Shown: positions 10,403 through 18,966, numbered from the stretch's first letter. The stretch: 34,044 nucleotides of DNA from Amphritea pacifica (GCF_016924145.1 NZ_JAFFZO010000044.1:1-34044); one strand, 5' to 3'. Notes: generated by a model from the letters alone, not told the origin. Numbers and translations are program-made.

Positions 10403-11554
10403 ATGCAGAACAACAGCAGTATTCGTTTAGCTCACTCTTGTTTGAGCGATACCTCCGCCGCGGTTGCTGCGTTTTTCGACAAGGTCAGCCAGCCTGATAT
10501 GGAGTTGGTGTTGTTTTTCTGTTCCAGTGAATATGATCTGGATCTGCTGGCAAAGGAGGTCAACCGGTTGTTTGACGGTGTTCAGGTGGTTGGCTGTACA
10601 ACGGCGGGGGAGATCGGGCCAGCAGGATATTTGCAACATAGTTTGTCCGGGGTCAGCTTCTCCCGACAACAGTTTACCATTGTCAGTGGTGTGCTGAGCG
10701 GGCTGAAGCAGTTTGAACTGAGTCAGGGGCATGACTGTGTTCAGGGGATGCTGCAACAGCTGGAAAGCAAAGTACCGCATGCTGATGGACAGAACAGTTT
10801 TGCGTTTATGATGATTGATGGCCTGTCCATGGCCGAAGAGGTGGTCACCCATTCACTGCAACACTCATTAGGGGATATCAGGATGGTTGGCGGATCTGCC
10901 GGAGATGATCAGAAGTTTATCTCTTCATCCGTTTTCAGTGATGGTCAGTTTCATGACGACAGTGCGGTGGTGGTCGTGATTAACACGTGCAATCCTTTCA
11001 CTCTGTTTAAAACCCAGCATTTTGTGTCGAGTAATGAACGACTGGTAGTTACCGAGGCTGATACCACTCAGCGCATAGTGAAAGAGATCAATGGCTTTCC
11101 CGCCGCACAAGAGTATTCGCGGCTGGTCGGCGTAGCAGTTAGTGAACTCGACTCGATGCGTTTTGCCGAGTCACCGGTGGTTGTATTGATCGATGGTACC
11201 GATTATGTGCGTTCCATCCAGAAAGTTAATGCTGATGGCAGTCTGACTTTTTACTGTGCAATCGAGGAGGGGGTGGTGTTCCGGGTGGCACATGGGGTGA
11301 GTCTGGTGAAGAATTTACAGGAAACCTTTGAAACGCTGAATAGCAAAATTGGTCGCCCACAACTGGTGATAGGTTGTGATTGCATTCTGCGCAATCTGGA
11401 GGTTCGTCAGCGTGGCCTGCAATCCCAGGTTGAACGTCTGTTTAAAGAAAATAATACCATTGGTTTTAGCAGTTACGGTGAACAGTACGGAGGGGTGCAT
11501 ATCAACCAGACTCTCACGGGGGTAGTGATTGGCGAGGCTGACAATGCTGAATAG
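10403..11554 (+). CDS. nosP: FIST-domain sensor, NosP-like
   Basis: A 383-residue protein with FIST N and FIST C domains. Recognisable segments are LVLFFCSSEYDLDLLAKEVN, VVGCTTAGEIGPAGY, FMMIDGLSMAEE, MVGGSAGDDQKF, PFTLFKTQHFV and a final IGFSSYGEQYGGVHINQTLT. FIST proteins include NosP, a haem-based nitric oxide sensor usually encoded next to a histidine kinase or cyclic-di-GMP enzyme and regulating it. The ATG at 10403 has AGGAG 7 bases upstream; the longer frame from 10346 has none. The next gene, 9 bases on, is a diguanylate cyclase, which fits the NosP arrangement closely. Haem binding is inferred; I did not pin the ligand histidine. The name is by analogy. Confidence 0.8.
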   Translation: MQNNSSIRLAHSCLSDTSAAVAAFFDKVSQPDMELVLFFCSSEYDLDLLAKEVNRLFDGVQVVGCTTAGEIGPAGYLQHSLSGVSFSRQQFTIVSGVLSGLKQFELSQGHDCVQGMLQQLESKVPHADGQNSFAFMMIDGLSMAEEVVTHSLQHSLGDIRMVGGSAGDDQKFISSSVFSDGQFHDDSAVVVVINTCNPFTLFKTQHFVSSNERLVVTEADTTQRIVKEINGFPAAQEYSRLVGVAVSELDSMRFAESPVVVLIDGTDYVRSIQKVNADGSLTFYCAIEEGVVFRVAHGVSLVKNLQETFETLNSKIGRPQLVIGCDCILRNLEVRQRGLQSQVERLFKENNTIGFSSYGEQYGGVHINQTLTGVVIGEADNAE

Positions 11555-11563
11555 AGGGGGCAG

Positions 11564-12724
11564 ATGATGACTGAGCAGTTACCACCTTCTGTTGATGACT
11601 TACAGGCAGAGATAAAACGATTAAATAAGATTATTCAATCGTTGATGAACCATGCTGAGCGCAATACCAGTATCAAGGGCTCAGAATTCACTCTGTTTCA
11701 AACCGCGATCATGCTTGAAGATCAGGTAAAAGGCCGAACGACTGAGCTGGAAGCTGCCCTTAAAGAAAATGAAAAAATGAACCGGGCTTTGCGGCAAAGT
11801 GAAAATAACCAGCGTGTGCTGATTGAAAATGCGCCGGTGAGTATTCATGAAATCGATATGGATGGCCGTATCATTTCCATCAATAAGGCCGGATTATCTA
11901 TGAACGGGCTAACCGAGGAGGGCGCGATTCTGGGGAGCCCGTACCTCGATCATGTCAGCGTATCTGATCGTGACCGGGTGGCTGGCCTGCTTGAAAAGGC
12001 TTACGCCGGTGAAACCAGTCATTTCGAATATGATGCTGTGATAATGAGCGGAAAAACGTTTAAATCCTGCTTTGTACCGATACTCAATAACCAGTCTTCA
12101 GTCACCAAAATTATGGGGATCACTGAGGATATTACCGAACGGAAAAAAGCGGAACAGCAGATTCATCACTTTGCATTTAATGATGCATTGACACAACTTC
12201 CGAACCGGCGTCTGCTGCACGACAGACTCAGGCTGGCGATTGCTGCGACGTTGCGAAGTGGTATGCATGGTGCGGTTATGTTCCTCGATCTGGATAATTT
12301 CAAACCGCTTAATGACACCCATGGACATGAAGCGGGAGACTTGCTGTTAATTGAGGTAGCGCACCGGCTGACCGCTTGCCTCAGGAGCACCGATACCGTG
12401 GCACGTATCGGCGGCGATGAGTTTGTGGTGTTGTTGAGCGAACTCCATATGGATATGTCACTGTCCACTGAACAGGCACTACGTGTGGCAGAGAAAATTC
12501 GTGCTTCACTGGCGCGTCCTTACATCCTGAAGTGCGATCAGGAAGGGAGGGCTGTGACGATGGAACACCACTGTACTGCAAGTATTGGTTTGACACTGTT
12601 TGGTACGAATGAACGTTGTGAAGAGCAAATTCTTAAAGCAGCGGATAAGGCCATGTATCGGGCTAAGGAAACAGGACGAAACAGGGTTTATCTTTCTGAA
12701 GTGATAAACAGGTCAGAACAGTAG
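11564..12724 (+). CDS. Diguanylate cyclase with PAS and GGDEF domains
   Basis: A 386-residue cytoplasmic protein with no membrane segment. The N-terminus is coiled-coil-like (about residues 12-30 and 50-82). A PAS domain follows at about 83-195 (LIENAPVSIHEIDMDGRIIS and closing with GITEDITERKKAEQ). The GGDEF domain starts near 200 (DALTQLPNRRLLHDRL, MFLDLDNFKPLNDTHGH). The active-site GGDEF is at 283-287, with an intact RxxD product-inhibition site at R274-D277. It should therefore make cyclic-di-GMP and be feedback-controlled. With no transmembrane sensor of its own, its input probably comes from the PAS ligand and from the FIST/NosP protein encoded just upstream in the same operon. Confidence 0.92.
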   Translation: MMTEQLPPSVDDLQAEIKRLNKIIQSLMNHAERNTSIKGSEFTLFQTAIMLEDQVKGRTTELEAALKENEKMNRALRQSENNQRVLIENAPVSIHEIDMDGRIISINKAGLSMNGLTEEGAILGSPYLDHVSVSDRDRVAGLLEKAYAGETSHFEYDAVIMSGKTFKSCFVPILNNQSSVTKIMGITEDITERKKAEQQIHHFAFNDALTQLPNRRLLHDRLRLAIAATLRSGMHGAVMFLDLDNFKPLNDTHGHEAGDLLLIEVAHRLTACLRSTDTVARIGGDEFVVLLSELHMDMSLSTEQALRVAEKIRASLARPYILKCDQEGRAVTMEHHCTASIGLTLFGTNERCEEQILKAADKAMYRAKETGRNRVYLSEVINRSEQ

Positions 12725-12751
12725 CAGATACACCTGCTATTCATTGCTGGT

Positions 12752-12778
12752 GTCAAAACCCGCAACGGCGGGTTTGAC
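12752..12778. terminator. Terminator-like hairpin between convergent genes
   Basis: GTCAAAACCCGC (12752-12763) pairs with GCGGGTTTGAC (12768-12778) apart from one bulged A. It sits between the stops of the convergent cyclase and ferredoxin reductase genes and could serve both. The T-run is short. Confidence 0.55.
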
Positions 12779-12801
12779 CACAGTTCAATCTGCTTCAGAC
12801 G

Positions 12802-14025
12802 CTATTTTTTTACCAGACTGTTGAGCTTGAAATTAACATCTTCAATCTGTTCCTGTGTAGGTGACACTCCGGCAGTAATCAGCTTGCGACCAGCCATATG
12901 ATCGGCAGGGCGGTTGACCGTGTGGATTGCAATCAGTCTGTCATCCCGGAAGAAAAACAGCGAGAACTTGTCATCCTCCTGACTGCCGCGTTGATAGAAG
13001 TGAGTGTAACCCTCGTGGACGCCTACCATCTGCAGTTTGATATCGTACTGATCGGACCAGAACCAGGGTACTGAATGGTATCCTGCATCCTGACCGGCGA
13101 TCACCTGGGCGATCACTTTCGCCTGATCCACGGCATTCTGCACCGATTCCAGGCGGATCTCGCGACCGGTGAAGGGGTTGTTGTAACGGGCGGAATCGCC
13201 CGCGGCAAAGATATCCGGGTCGTTGGTACGACACTGGGCATCCACCACCACACCATCGTGACAGAGCAGTTTTGCTTCAACGGCCAGCTCGGTATCGGCG
13301 GTGACGCCAATGCCCGCCAGTACGAGTTGAGCGGGCAATAGCGTACCATCTTTCAAACGCACCGCTTCAACATTGCCGTTGCCATCATCGGCGATATGGT
13401 CCACTTCTGCTCCAAAGCGGATATCAACGCCATGCTGGTGGTGGATATCGAGCATGTACTGAGACAGTTCAGGGGTGACGGCATTCGCCAGAATGCGCTG
13501 ACCCCGGACCAGGACAGTGACTTTCTTTCCCAGTTTTGCCGCAGTTGAGGCAAACTCCAGGGCGATAAAACCACCACCGATAATAACGGCGTCTTCCGTC
13601 TGGTTGAGGTGAGACTGGATATAGCGGATATCGTCCAGGCTTTTAATGTACCCCACACCGTTCAGAGCCGCGCCGGGCAGGTCAAGCTGCCGCAGCTTTG
13701 CTCCAGTTGCCAGCACCAGCTTGTCGTAGCCCAGCGTTTCACTGTTATCCAGCTCAACCTGCTTATCAGCACGATGGATTGCGGTGATCCGATGACCGAG
13801 TTTCAAGCCGATGTTGTGGTCATCGTAGTAGCTTTGAGTACGGAACAGCAGAGCCTCTTCGCCGGTGTCGTTGAGCAGATGGCTTTTCGACAGAGGCGGG
13901 CGCTGGTAGGGCAGATGGCCTTCACCATCGACCAGGGTAATCTCACCGTCATAGCCTGCGCGTCGCAGTGAATCAGCGCATTGATAGCCAGCATGACCGC
14001 CACCCACAATGACCACACCCGTCAT
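12802..14025 (-). CDS. Ferredoxin (putidaredoxin-type) reductase, FAD-dependent
   Basis: A 407-residue flavoprotein of the putidaredoxin/rhodocoxin reductase family. The FAD-binding GGGHAGYQCAD is at the N-terminus, YQRPPLSK follows at about 39-46, LVLATGAKLR closes the first nucleotide domain, the NADH-binding VIIGGGFIALEFA is at about 147-159, and the second FAD motif is DIFAAGDSARY. It passes electrons from NADH to the [2Fe-2S] ferredoxin encoded just upstream. The ferredoxin stop and this start overlap as TAATG at 14023-14027, so translation is coupled. It is the last gene of the P450 operon. Confidence 0.93.
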   Translation of the reverse strand: MTGVVIVGGGHAGYQCADSLRRAGYDGEITLVDGEGHLPYQRPPLSKSHLLNDTGEEALLFRTQSYYDDHNIGLKLGHRITAIHRADKQVELDNSETLGYDKLVLATGAKLRQLDLPGAALNGVGYIKSLDDIRYIQSHLNQTEDAVIIGGGFIALEFASTAAKLGKKVTVLVRGQRILANAVTPELSQYMLDIHHQHGVDIRFGAEVDHIADDGNGNVEAVRLKDGTLLPAQLVLAGIGVTADTELAVEAKLLCHDGVVVDAQCRTNDPDIFAAGDSARYNNPFTGREIRLESVQNAVDQAKVIAQVIAGQDAGYHSVPWFWSDQYDIKLQMVGVHEGYTHFYQRGSQEDDKFSLFFFRDDRLIAIHTVNRPADHMAGRKLITAGVSPTQEQIEDVNFKLNSLVKK

Positions 14026-14348
14026 TACTCCTGCTCCTCTGGCATATGAATAACGATGCCATCCAGTTCAGCAGAGGCTTTGATCTGGCAGCTGAGGCGG
14101 CTGTTAGGTTTACGCTCAGAGGCGGTATCGTCGAGCATCTCATCTTCGTTTTCAGACATCTCGGGCAGCTTTGCCAGCCAGGCGTCATCAACGTAGCAGT
14201 GACAGGTGGCGCAGGCGCAGGAACCGCTGCACTCACCTTCAATCCCTTCAACGCCATTCATGACAGCGCCCTGCATGATGGTCATACCTTCGGCCAGCTC
14301 CAGCTGAGTAGACTGACCATCAAAACTTACATAATTAACGGTTGGCAT
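14025..14348 (-). CDS. [2Fe-2S] ferredoxin, putidaredoxin/adrenodoxin type
   Basis: A 107-residue ferredoxin. The cluster ligands follow the putidaredoxin spacing: C40, C46 and C49 in ECSGSCACATCHCYV, and C87 in SRLSCQIKA. An additional cysteine, C44, lies inside the loop, with another at C51. The acidic stretch around MSENEDEMLDD matches the partner-docking helix of this family. It carries single electrons from the reductase to the P450. The ATG at 14348 has GAGG 10 bases upstream; the longer reading frame would need a TTG start. A strong hairpin separates this gene from the P450 gene. Confidence 0.93.
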   Translation of the reverse strand: MPTVNYVSFDGQSTQLELAEGMTIMQGAVMNGVEGIEGECSGSCACATCHCYVDDAWLAKLPEMSENEDEMLDDTASERKPNSRLSCQIKASAELDGIVIHMPEEQE

Positions 14349-14369
14349 AGATACGGTCCTCAAATAGCA

Positions 14370-14402
14370 CCCGCCTCAGTGAGACTGAGGCGGGCTTTTT
14401 TT
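14370..14402. other. Strong hairpin between the P450 and ferredoxin genes
   Basis: CCCGCCTCAGT (14370-14380) pairs perfectly with ACTGAGGCGGG (14384-14394) around a 3-base loop. On the forward strand it is followed by C and seven T, so it has the form of a rightward intrinsic terminator, although both flanking genes run leftward. Read leftward, the run lies before the stem. It probably acts as a 3'-end stabiliser or partial attenuator for the P450 message, or blocks antisense transcription. Confidence 0.7.
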
Positions 14403-14418
14403 ATGATTATATAAAATC

Positions 14419-15579
14419 TTAGGCTTTAACCTGCAACTCCAGCGGGCTGCGGAAGTTCGTTGATGGCATCCAGCGTAGCTCCTGATCAACCTTCGACAGG
14501 TTGGGAAACGCTTTCAACAACTCTTCTACCGCGACTTTACACGCCAGACGGGCGATGGCTGTTCCGAGACAGGCGTGAACCCCGCCACCAAAGCCCAGAT
14601 GGCCCTTGGGTTTACGGCTGAGGTCATAGACATCCGCATTGGGGAACACCTCCTCATCACGGTTACCTGAGCCGTATGCCAGGATAACAAAATCGCCCGG
14701 CTTCATGGTCTGACCATGCAGCGTCGTCTCTTTCATCACACAGCGGCGGAAACGCTGGGCCGAGGTGTTGAAGCGCAGGCTCTCTTCAATCGCATCGGGA
14801 ATCAGCTCAGGGTTCGCTACCAGTGCTTCACGGACTTCAGGATGATCAGTAATATTCTTGATCAGCATCGTCATAAAGCCAGACAGGGATTCGATACCCG
14901 CCATAATCAGCGTGGTTACGGTCAGCAGAATCTCTTCATCCTTCAGTTTGTCGCCATCAATCTCGGAGAGAATGAACTGGCTTAGCAGATCTTCGCCCGG
15001 ATTTTTCTTGCGCTCCTGTACCAGATTAGCGGCATACTCGCGCATCCACTCGTAAGCGGCCAGATGCTCAGGACCTTTCTGGCGGGTAACCGGATCGGTT
15101 TGTACCATCATCACCGCTTTATCCCGAACGATTTCCAGATCGGCGGGTGGCAGGTCAAACAGGTAGACGATCAGATCTACAGTGTACTTTGATGAGAACT
15201 CAGCAACGAAATCAAACTGATCACGACCTTTCAGGGCCTCCAGGTGCTTCTGGGCAACGGATTGTGCCGGCGCCATCAGGTGCGCCAGAGCCCGCTTGGT
15301 CACCGCTTTCTGGATCAGGGCGCGCAGACGGTCGTGACGGGGTGGATCTGTGGTGCCCAGGGTTGATCCTGCGCGGCCTGGCAGTTCGTTGACCAGGTTG
15401 CCTTTAGCTGAGGAGAAAGTCTCCCAGTCATTCAGCGCCATCACAATATCCTTGTGACGGGACAATACCCACATCTCAGCATCCTCGCTCCAGAAGCAGG
15501 GGTATTCCGCCCGCAGGGTGGCGTAAGCCGGAAACGGATCAGCATCGATCTCGGGTGAATAGGGGTTAAATCTGAACAT
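14419..15579 (-). CDS. Cytochrome P450 monooxygenase (bacterial class I)
   Basis: A 386-residue soluble P450. The haem-binding loop FGGGVHACLG contains cysteine ligand C337, the ExxR motif is at E266-R269 (EESLRF), and the I-helix reads IMAGIESLSGF, giving E230-S231 at the acid-alcohol position where most P450s have Thr. The ATG at 15579 follows GAGGAG by 5 bases; a GTG two codons earlier would overlap that site. It heads an operon with its own ferredoxin and reductase and so is a complete self-served class I system. The substrate is unknown. The divergent PobR/HpaA-like regulator hints at an aromatic acid or related compound, which is inference only. Confidence 0.95.
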   Translation of the reverse strand: MFRFNPYSPEIDADPFPAYATLRAEYPCFWSEDAEMWVLSRHKDIVMALNDWETFSSAKGNLVNELPGRAGSTLGTTDPPRHDRLRALIQKAVTKRALAHLMAPAQSVAQKHLEALKGRDQFDFVAEFSSKYTVDLIVYLFDLPPADLEIVRDKAVMMVQTDPVTRQKGPEHLAAYEWMREYAANLVQERKKNPGEDLLSQFILSEIDGDKLKDEEILLTVTTLIMAGIESLSGFMTMLIKNITDHPEVREALVANPELIPDAIEESLRFNTSAQRFRRCVMKETTLHGQTMKPGDFVILAYGSGNRDEEVFPNADVYDLSRKPKGHLGFGGGVHACLGTAIARLACKVAVEELLKAFPNLSKVDQELRWMPSTNFRSPLELQVKA

Positions 15580-15628
15580 TCGCACTCCTCACAATCTTTA
15601 CGTTGTTGTTATTGGAACTGTATTCAGT

Positions 15629-15646
15629 GTAGGTGTAATAACCTAC
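15629..15646. promoter_or_regulatory. Palindrome in the P450/AraC divergent promoter region
   Basis: GTAGGT at 15629-15634 and ACCTAC at 15641-15646 form a 6-base inverted repeat around 6 bases. It lies 50-67 bases upstream of the P450 start, between the divergent P450 and AraC genes, so it is a candidate operator. This is a positional argument only. Confidence 0.4.
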
Positions 15647-15706
15647 TTAAAAAATGGATATTCTGAGCAAAGCATTGTACTTTTATAACAGTTAAACTAT
15701 CTGTAA

Positions 15707-16639
15707 ATGCATTTAGTGATAGAAGTCATGAATAAAATTAACAGTGATCTTACGGCTGACAGGCTAATCTCGACCTACTCGCTTTATAGTGAAGAGCAAT
15801 CACTGGGTGATCCGGAATTTATTCATATTGAGGATATCCGCACCCGGGCAGAACTGTTCGACTGGACCATCAATATCCATACCCATCCAAAGATGTTTCA
15901 GATTATCTACGTACGTAAAGGCAGCGCCCGAATCCACATCGATGGACTGGAACAGGTGGAGACAGGCCCCTGTCTTATTACTATTCCGGCGGGCGTTGTG
16001 CATGGGTTTGAGTTTGATCAGGATGCCACAGAGGGAGCGGTGGTGACGGTGTCGCAACTGCTGATGCTGGACGAGCAGTTTCAGCGGCGATTTCCCTTTA
16101 AGGAGGAGCTGCTGAGTAAAGCACTGATTATTCCGTTGTCGGAGAGCGATCCTGATCAGGCACTGATTGATCAGCAGGTCAAAGAGCTGAGACGGGAGTA
16201 TTTTGACAATCAGCCAGCCAAGGCACTGATGTTTGAGTGGTTGCTGTTCTCGCTGCTGATCCGTATCGGGCGCAAGTTGCACTCGGCCTACAGTCGTTCT
16301 GATGTAGGCAGTCGTTATGAGCAGCGCTATAAGGAGTTATGTCAGTTGATTGAGCTGCATTACCGGGATCACCTGTCAGCAAACCAGTATGCCGAGATGC
16401 TCAGCACAACACCGATCGGACTCAACCGGGCCTGTGCCGCGGTGGCCGGGAAAAGTGTCAGCGAGCTGTTGCAGGACCGGCTGGTTCTGGAAGCGCAGCG
16501 GTTTCTGATCTACACCGCAGCACCGGCTTCGCTGATTGCTTATGATCTGGGATTTAAAGATCCGGCTTACTTTTCCCGTTTCTTTAAAAGAAGAGTCGGG
16601 TTGAGCCCGGGGGCGTTCAGAAACCAGCGGGACAGATAG
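15707..16639 (+). CDS. AraC-family regulator, PobR/HpaA-like
   Basis: A 310-residue regulator. The N-terminal half is a cupin-like sensor domain (NIHTHPKMFQIIYVRKGSAR, GPCLITIPAGVVHGFEFDQD). The C-terminal AraC DNA-binding domain has the two helix-turn-helix units (LSANQYAEMLSTTPIGLNRA and LIAYDLGFKDPAYFSRFFKR, with VGLSPGAFRNQ). The cupin HxxxxFQI...IPAGVVHGF pattern resembles PobR and HpaA, which activate 4-hydroxybenzoate and 4-hydroxyphenylacetate catabolism. It is divergent from the P450 operon and is its probable activator. The start is uncertain between 15707 and 15728; neither has a strong ribosome binding site. Confidence 0.85.
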   Translation: MHLVIEVMNKINSDLTADRLISTYSLYSEEQSLGDPEFIHIEDIRTRAELFDWTINIHTHPKMFQIIYVRKGSARIHIDGLEQVETGPCLITIPAGVVHGFEFDQDATEGAVVTVSQLLMLDEQFQRRFPFKEELLSKALIIPLSESDPDQALIDQQVKELRREYFDNQPAKALMFEWLLFSLLIRIGRKLHSAYSRSDVGSRYEQRYKELCQLIELHYRDHLSANQYAEMLSTTPIGLNRACAAVAGKSVSELLQDRLVLEAQRFLIYTAAPASLIAYDLGFKDPAYFSRFFKRRVGLSPGAFRNQRDR

Positions 16640-16647
16640 CCCCGCTG
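16623..16647. terminator. Hairpin at the convergent AraC/NhaD ends
   Basis: CCAGCGGG (16623-16630) pairs with CCCGCTGG (16640-16647), with the AraC stop codon in the loop. There is no T-run, so it is only a possible bidirectional terminator. Confidence 0.35.
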
Positions 16648-16663
16648 GGTTGGTGATGGGTTG

Positions 16664-17899
16664 TCAGAGCAGTAGTTGCGTCAGCCCCATTACCGCCAGA
16701 TAACCGCAGGTATAGGCAACCAGCAGCCAGTGAATAAAGCGCAGATAAGAGATAAAGGAGAGCGCTTCAAGCTTACTCAGTGCGATTACACCGGCAGCCG
16801 AACCGACAATCAGAATTGAACCGCCAACACCGACCGCATAGGTCAGTCCCAGCCATTCACCCCTGGTCATCGGAATATCTGATTGCAGGATAGCGGCCGT
16901 CAGCGGTACGTTATCTACGAATGCCGACAGAATACCGATGATATAGTTGGCTACCACTGCGGGCATCATCGTGTAGAGTTCCGGCAGCAGCTTCAGTATC
17001 GACAGCTCTTTCAACATGCCTACCAACAGCAGTACGCCAAGGAAGAACAGCAGAGTATCGAATTCGATCTCACGGACATATTCCAGAACGTTAGGGTTCT
17101 GTTCTTTTCTGAAGATAATGCGATGGACGATAAACATCAGCGCCAGACCAAACAGGAAGGTCAGCACTGGTGGCACGGAAAACAGCACGCTCATCGCCAG
17201 GGTGCTGATAATGGTCAGCAGGAACAGGGCGGCAATCAGTTTATCGCCAGCAGCGATAGGGCGCTTAAATTTGGGCAGCGTAATTATCTCATTGCTGCCC
17301 TGCATCAGAATCAGCGCCAGTATGGCCACCCCGGCGATCGCGGGCAGAATCAGTAGCATCAGGTTGAGGATCGACACCTTACCGTTGAGGAAGATCATCA
17401 GGGTGGTCACATCGCCCGTAATCAGCGAGACACCACCGGAGTTAACCGCAAAGACAATCAGCGCGGCGAATTTCAGGGTATCTTTGGTTTCCAGCTTCAG
17501 TGAGGCCAGCAGCGAGAGCATGATCAGCGAAGCGGTGATGTTATCCGCCAGGGATGAAAACATCAGGCCCAGCAGGGCGATCAGAATCATCAGTGTGCTG
17601 AGTTTAAGCTGGTTTGGCAATAACCGGTATACCAGTTGGGTGATCAGACCTTTTTCGTTGAGGTAGGCTACAAAGGTCATAGCGGCCATCAGGAATAGCC
17701 ACAGTATAGCGATATCAAGGAGTTGCTCGTTGAGCGCCTCCTGTATTGCCTGAGGTGATTTTTCAGGGAAAACGAAGGCTATAATCCACACCAGCGTACC
17801 GATAAACAGCGTCGACTTTGCTTTATTAAGATGAACAACATCTTCAAAGACGATCAGTACAAAGGCGAGGATAATCAGGCCCAGCAACAAGTAGTGCAT
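16664..17899 (-). CDS. nhaD: Na+/H+ antiporter, NhaD type
   Basis: A 411-residue, very hydrophobic inner-membrane protein of the ion transporter superfamily with about 11-12 helices. Segments such as FSSLADNITASLIMLSLLAS, AVNSGGVSLITGDVTTLMIF and SAFVDNVPLTAAILQSD, each with an Asp-Asn pair or an Asp-Val-Thr-Thr motif inside a helix, are typical of NhaD. NhaD expels Na+ or Li+ in exchange for protons and is common in marine and halophilic bacteria and in chloroplasts. The ATG at 17899 is preceded by a weak GAGA site; an upstream in-frame TTG is the only alternative. It is convergent with the AraC gene and has no obvious operon partner. Confidence 0.9.
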   Translation of the reverse strand: MHYLLLGLIILAFVLIVFEDVVHLNKAKSTLFIGTLVWIIAFVFPEKSPQAIQEALNEQLLDIAILWLFLMAAMTFVAYLNEKGLITQLVYRLLPNQLKLSTLMILIALLGLMFSSLADNITASLIMLSLLASLKLETKDTLKFAALIVFAVNSGGVSLITGDVTTLMIFLNGKVSILNLMLLILPAIAGVAILALILMQGSNEIITLPKFKRPIAAGDKLIAALFLLTIISTLAMSVLFSVPPVLTFLFGLALMFIVHRIIFRKEQNPNVLEYVREIEFDTLLFFLGVLLLVGMLKELSILKLLPELYTMMPAVVANYIIGILSAFVDNVPLTAAILQSDIPMTRGEWLGLTYAVGVGGSILIVGSAAGVIALSKLEALSFISYLRFIHWLLVAYTCGYLAVMGLTQLLL

Positions 17900-18063
17900 G
17901 GTTATTCTCGTGATCAAAATTTTATAAGGCGGCTATTTTCTACTTTTGTACCGCGCGTTGACAATAGATATAACGCACTAAGGTATAAAAAATTAGGATT
18001 ACTACTTTTATTTAGGTGCTAAAGGCGTGGGGCAGCCATTTTCAGTCCTTTATTTATGTAAGG

Positions 18064-18966
18064 TTACTTTCGGATGGCCCTTTGCTGACGAAATAGCAGG
18101 GGAGTGACGCCTGCATGACGCCGGAAAAATTTGATGAAATTTGTGGCTTCGGAAAAACCCAGAGCGTGGGAAAGTTCTGCTACCGATAGATCGCTGTGTA
18201 CTAAGAGGCGTTTGGCTTCCAGCACGATTCTTGAATCAATTACCGCTTTCGCACTACGTCCTTCGACAGAGTGGCTGGCTCTGCTGATAGTACTTTCTGA
18301 ATACCCCAGCCTGTCGGCATAAAACTTCAGACTATGTTGCTGGGCGAAGTGCTGCTCCAGAAGCGATTGAAATAAACGGTAGGTTTTATAGCCCTGCTGG
18401 TGGACAACCACAGGGGGAACAAGATCCCGCTGCCAGCGTGCCAGTCGTAGCAGCAGCGTTTGAAACTGGTGACGAAACAGTGCCTGCTCCAGATCGCTGT
18501 TATCGAAGCGGCTGATATCATCCCGCAGCAGTCTGAAGCTGTTACTAAACTCCTTCTGCATGGCCTGATCAAGTGTACTGCAGGTACGCCACTCGAGCCG
18601 TTTATAGAGCGCTGCCTCCTTGCTGCTGATCAGCGGGACAGAGCCTGGCAGGGCGGTTGGGTCGATGAGAATAAGCTCGGCTGTAAACGACTGATGCGGA
18701 TGCCATTGCTGCACCTGTCCCTGCCTGACAACCACCAGAGAACCCGTGCTGAGCTGCCAGTCGGTGAAATCAACGGTATGGACACCCTGTCCGGAAGTGA
18801 CCAGCATCAACAGTTCAAAATCGACTCTTTCCGGTCTTGAATAGTGGCTATGCGAAAGCTTATTCCGAATATCATCCAGATCAAGTAACTCGATACCCAG
18901 TGCATTCAGGCGACTATTGCTGAAGTGCGTCTTTCTGATCATGCTGGCGGGCGGCTGGCTGGACAT
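18064..18966 (-). CDS. AraC-family regulator with cupin-like sensor domain
   Basis: A 300-residue regulator. The N-terminal region (RVDFELLMLVTSGQGVHTVD, LSTGSLVVVRQGQVQQWHP) is a cupin-type ligand domain. The last 100 residues contain the AraC DNA-binding pair (LKFYADRLGYSESTISRASH and VAELSHALGFSEATNFIKFF, then RRHAGVTPLLFRQQ). It is divergent from the exported SnoaL-like protein and the aldehyde dehydrogenase, with about 140 bases between them, and most likely controls those genes. No inducer can be named. The start at 18966 lacks a convincing ribosome binding site; an ATG eight codons later is an alternative. Confidence 0.85.
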   Translation of the reverse strand: MSSQPPASMIRKTHFSNSRLNALGIELLDLDDIRNKLSHSHYSRPERVDFELLMLVTSGQGVHTVDFTDWQLSTGSLVVVRQGQVQQWHPHQSFTAELILIDPTALPGSVPLISSKEAALYKRLEWRTCSTLDQAMQKEFSNSFRLLRDDISRFDNSDLEQALFRHQFQTLLLRLARWQRDLVPPVVVHQQGYKTYRLFQSLLEQHFAQQHSLKFYADRLGYSESTISRASHSVEGRSAKAVIDSRIVLEAKRLLVHSDLSVAELSHALGFSEATNFIKFFRRHAGVTPLLFRQQRAIRK

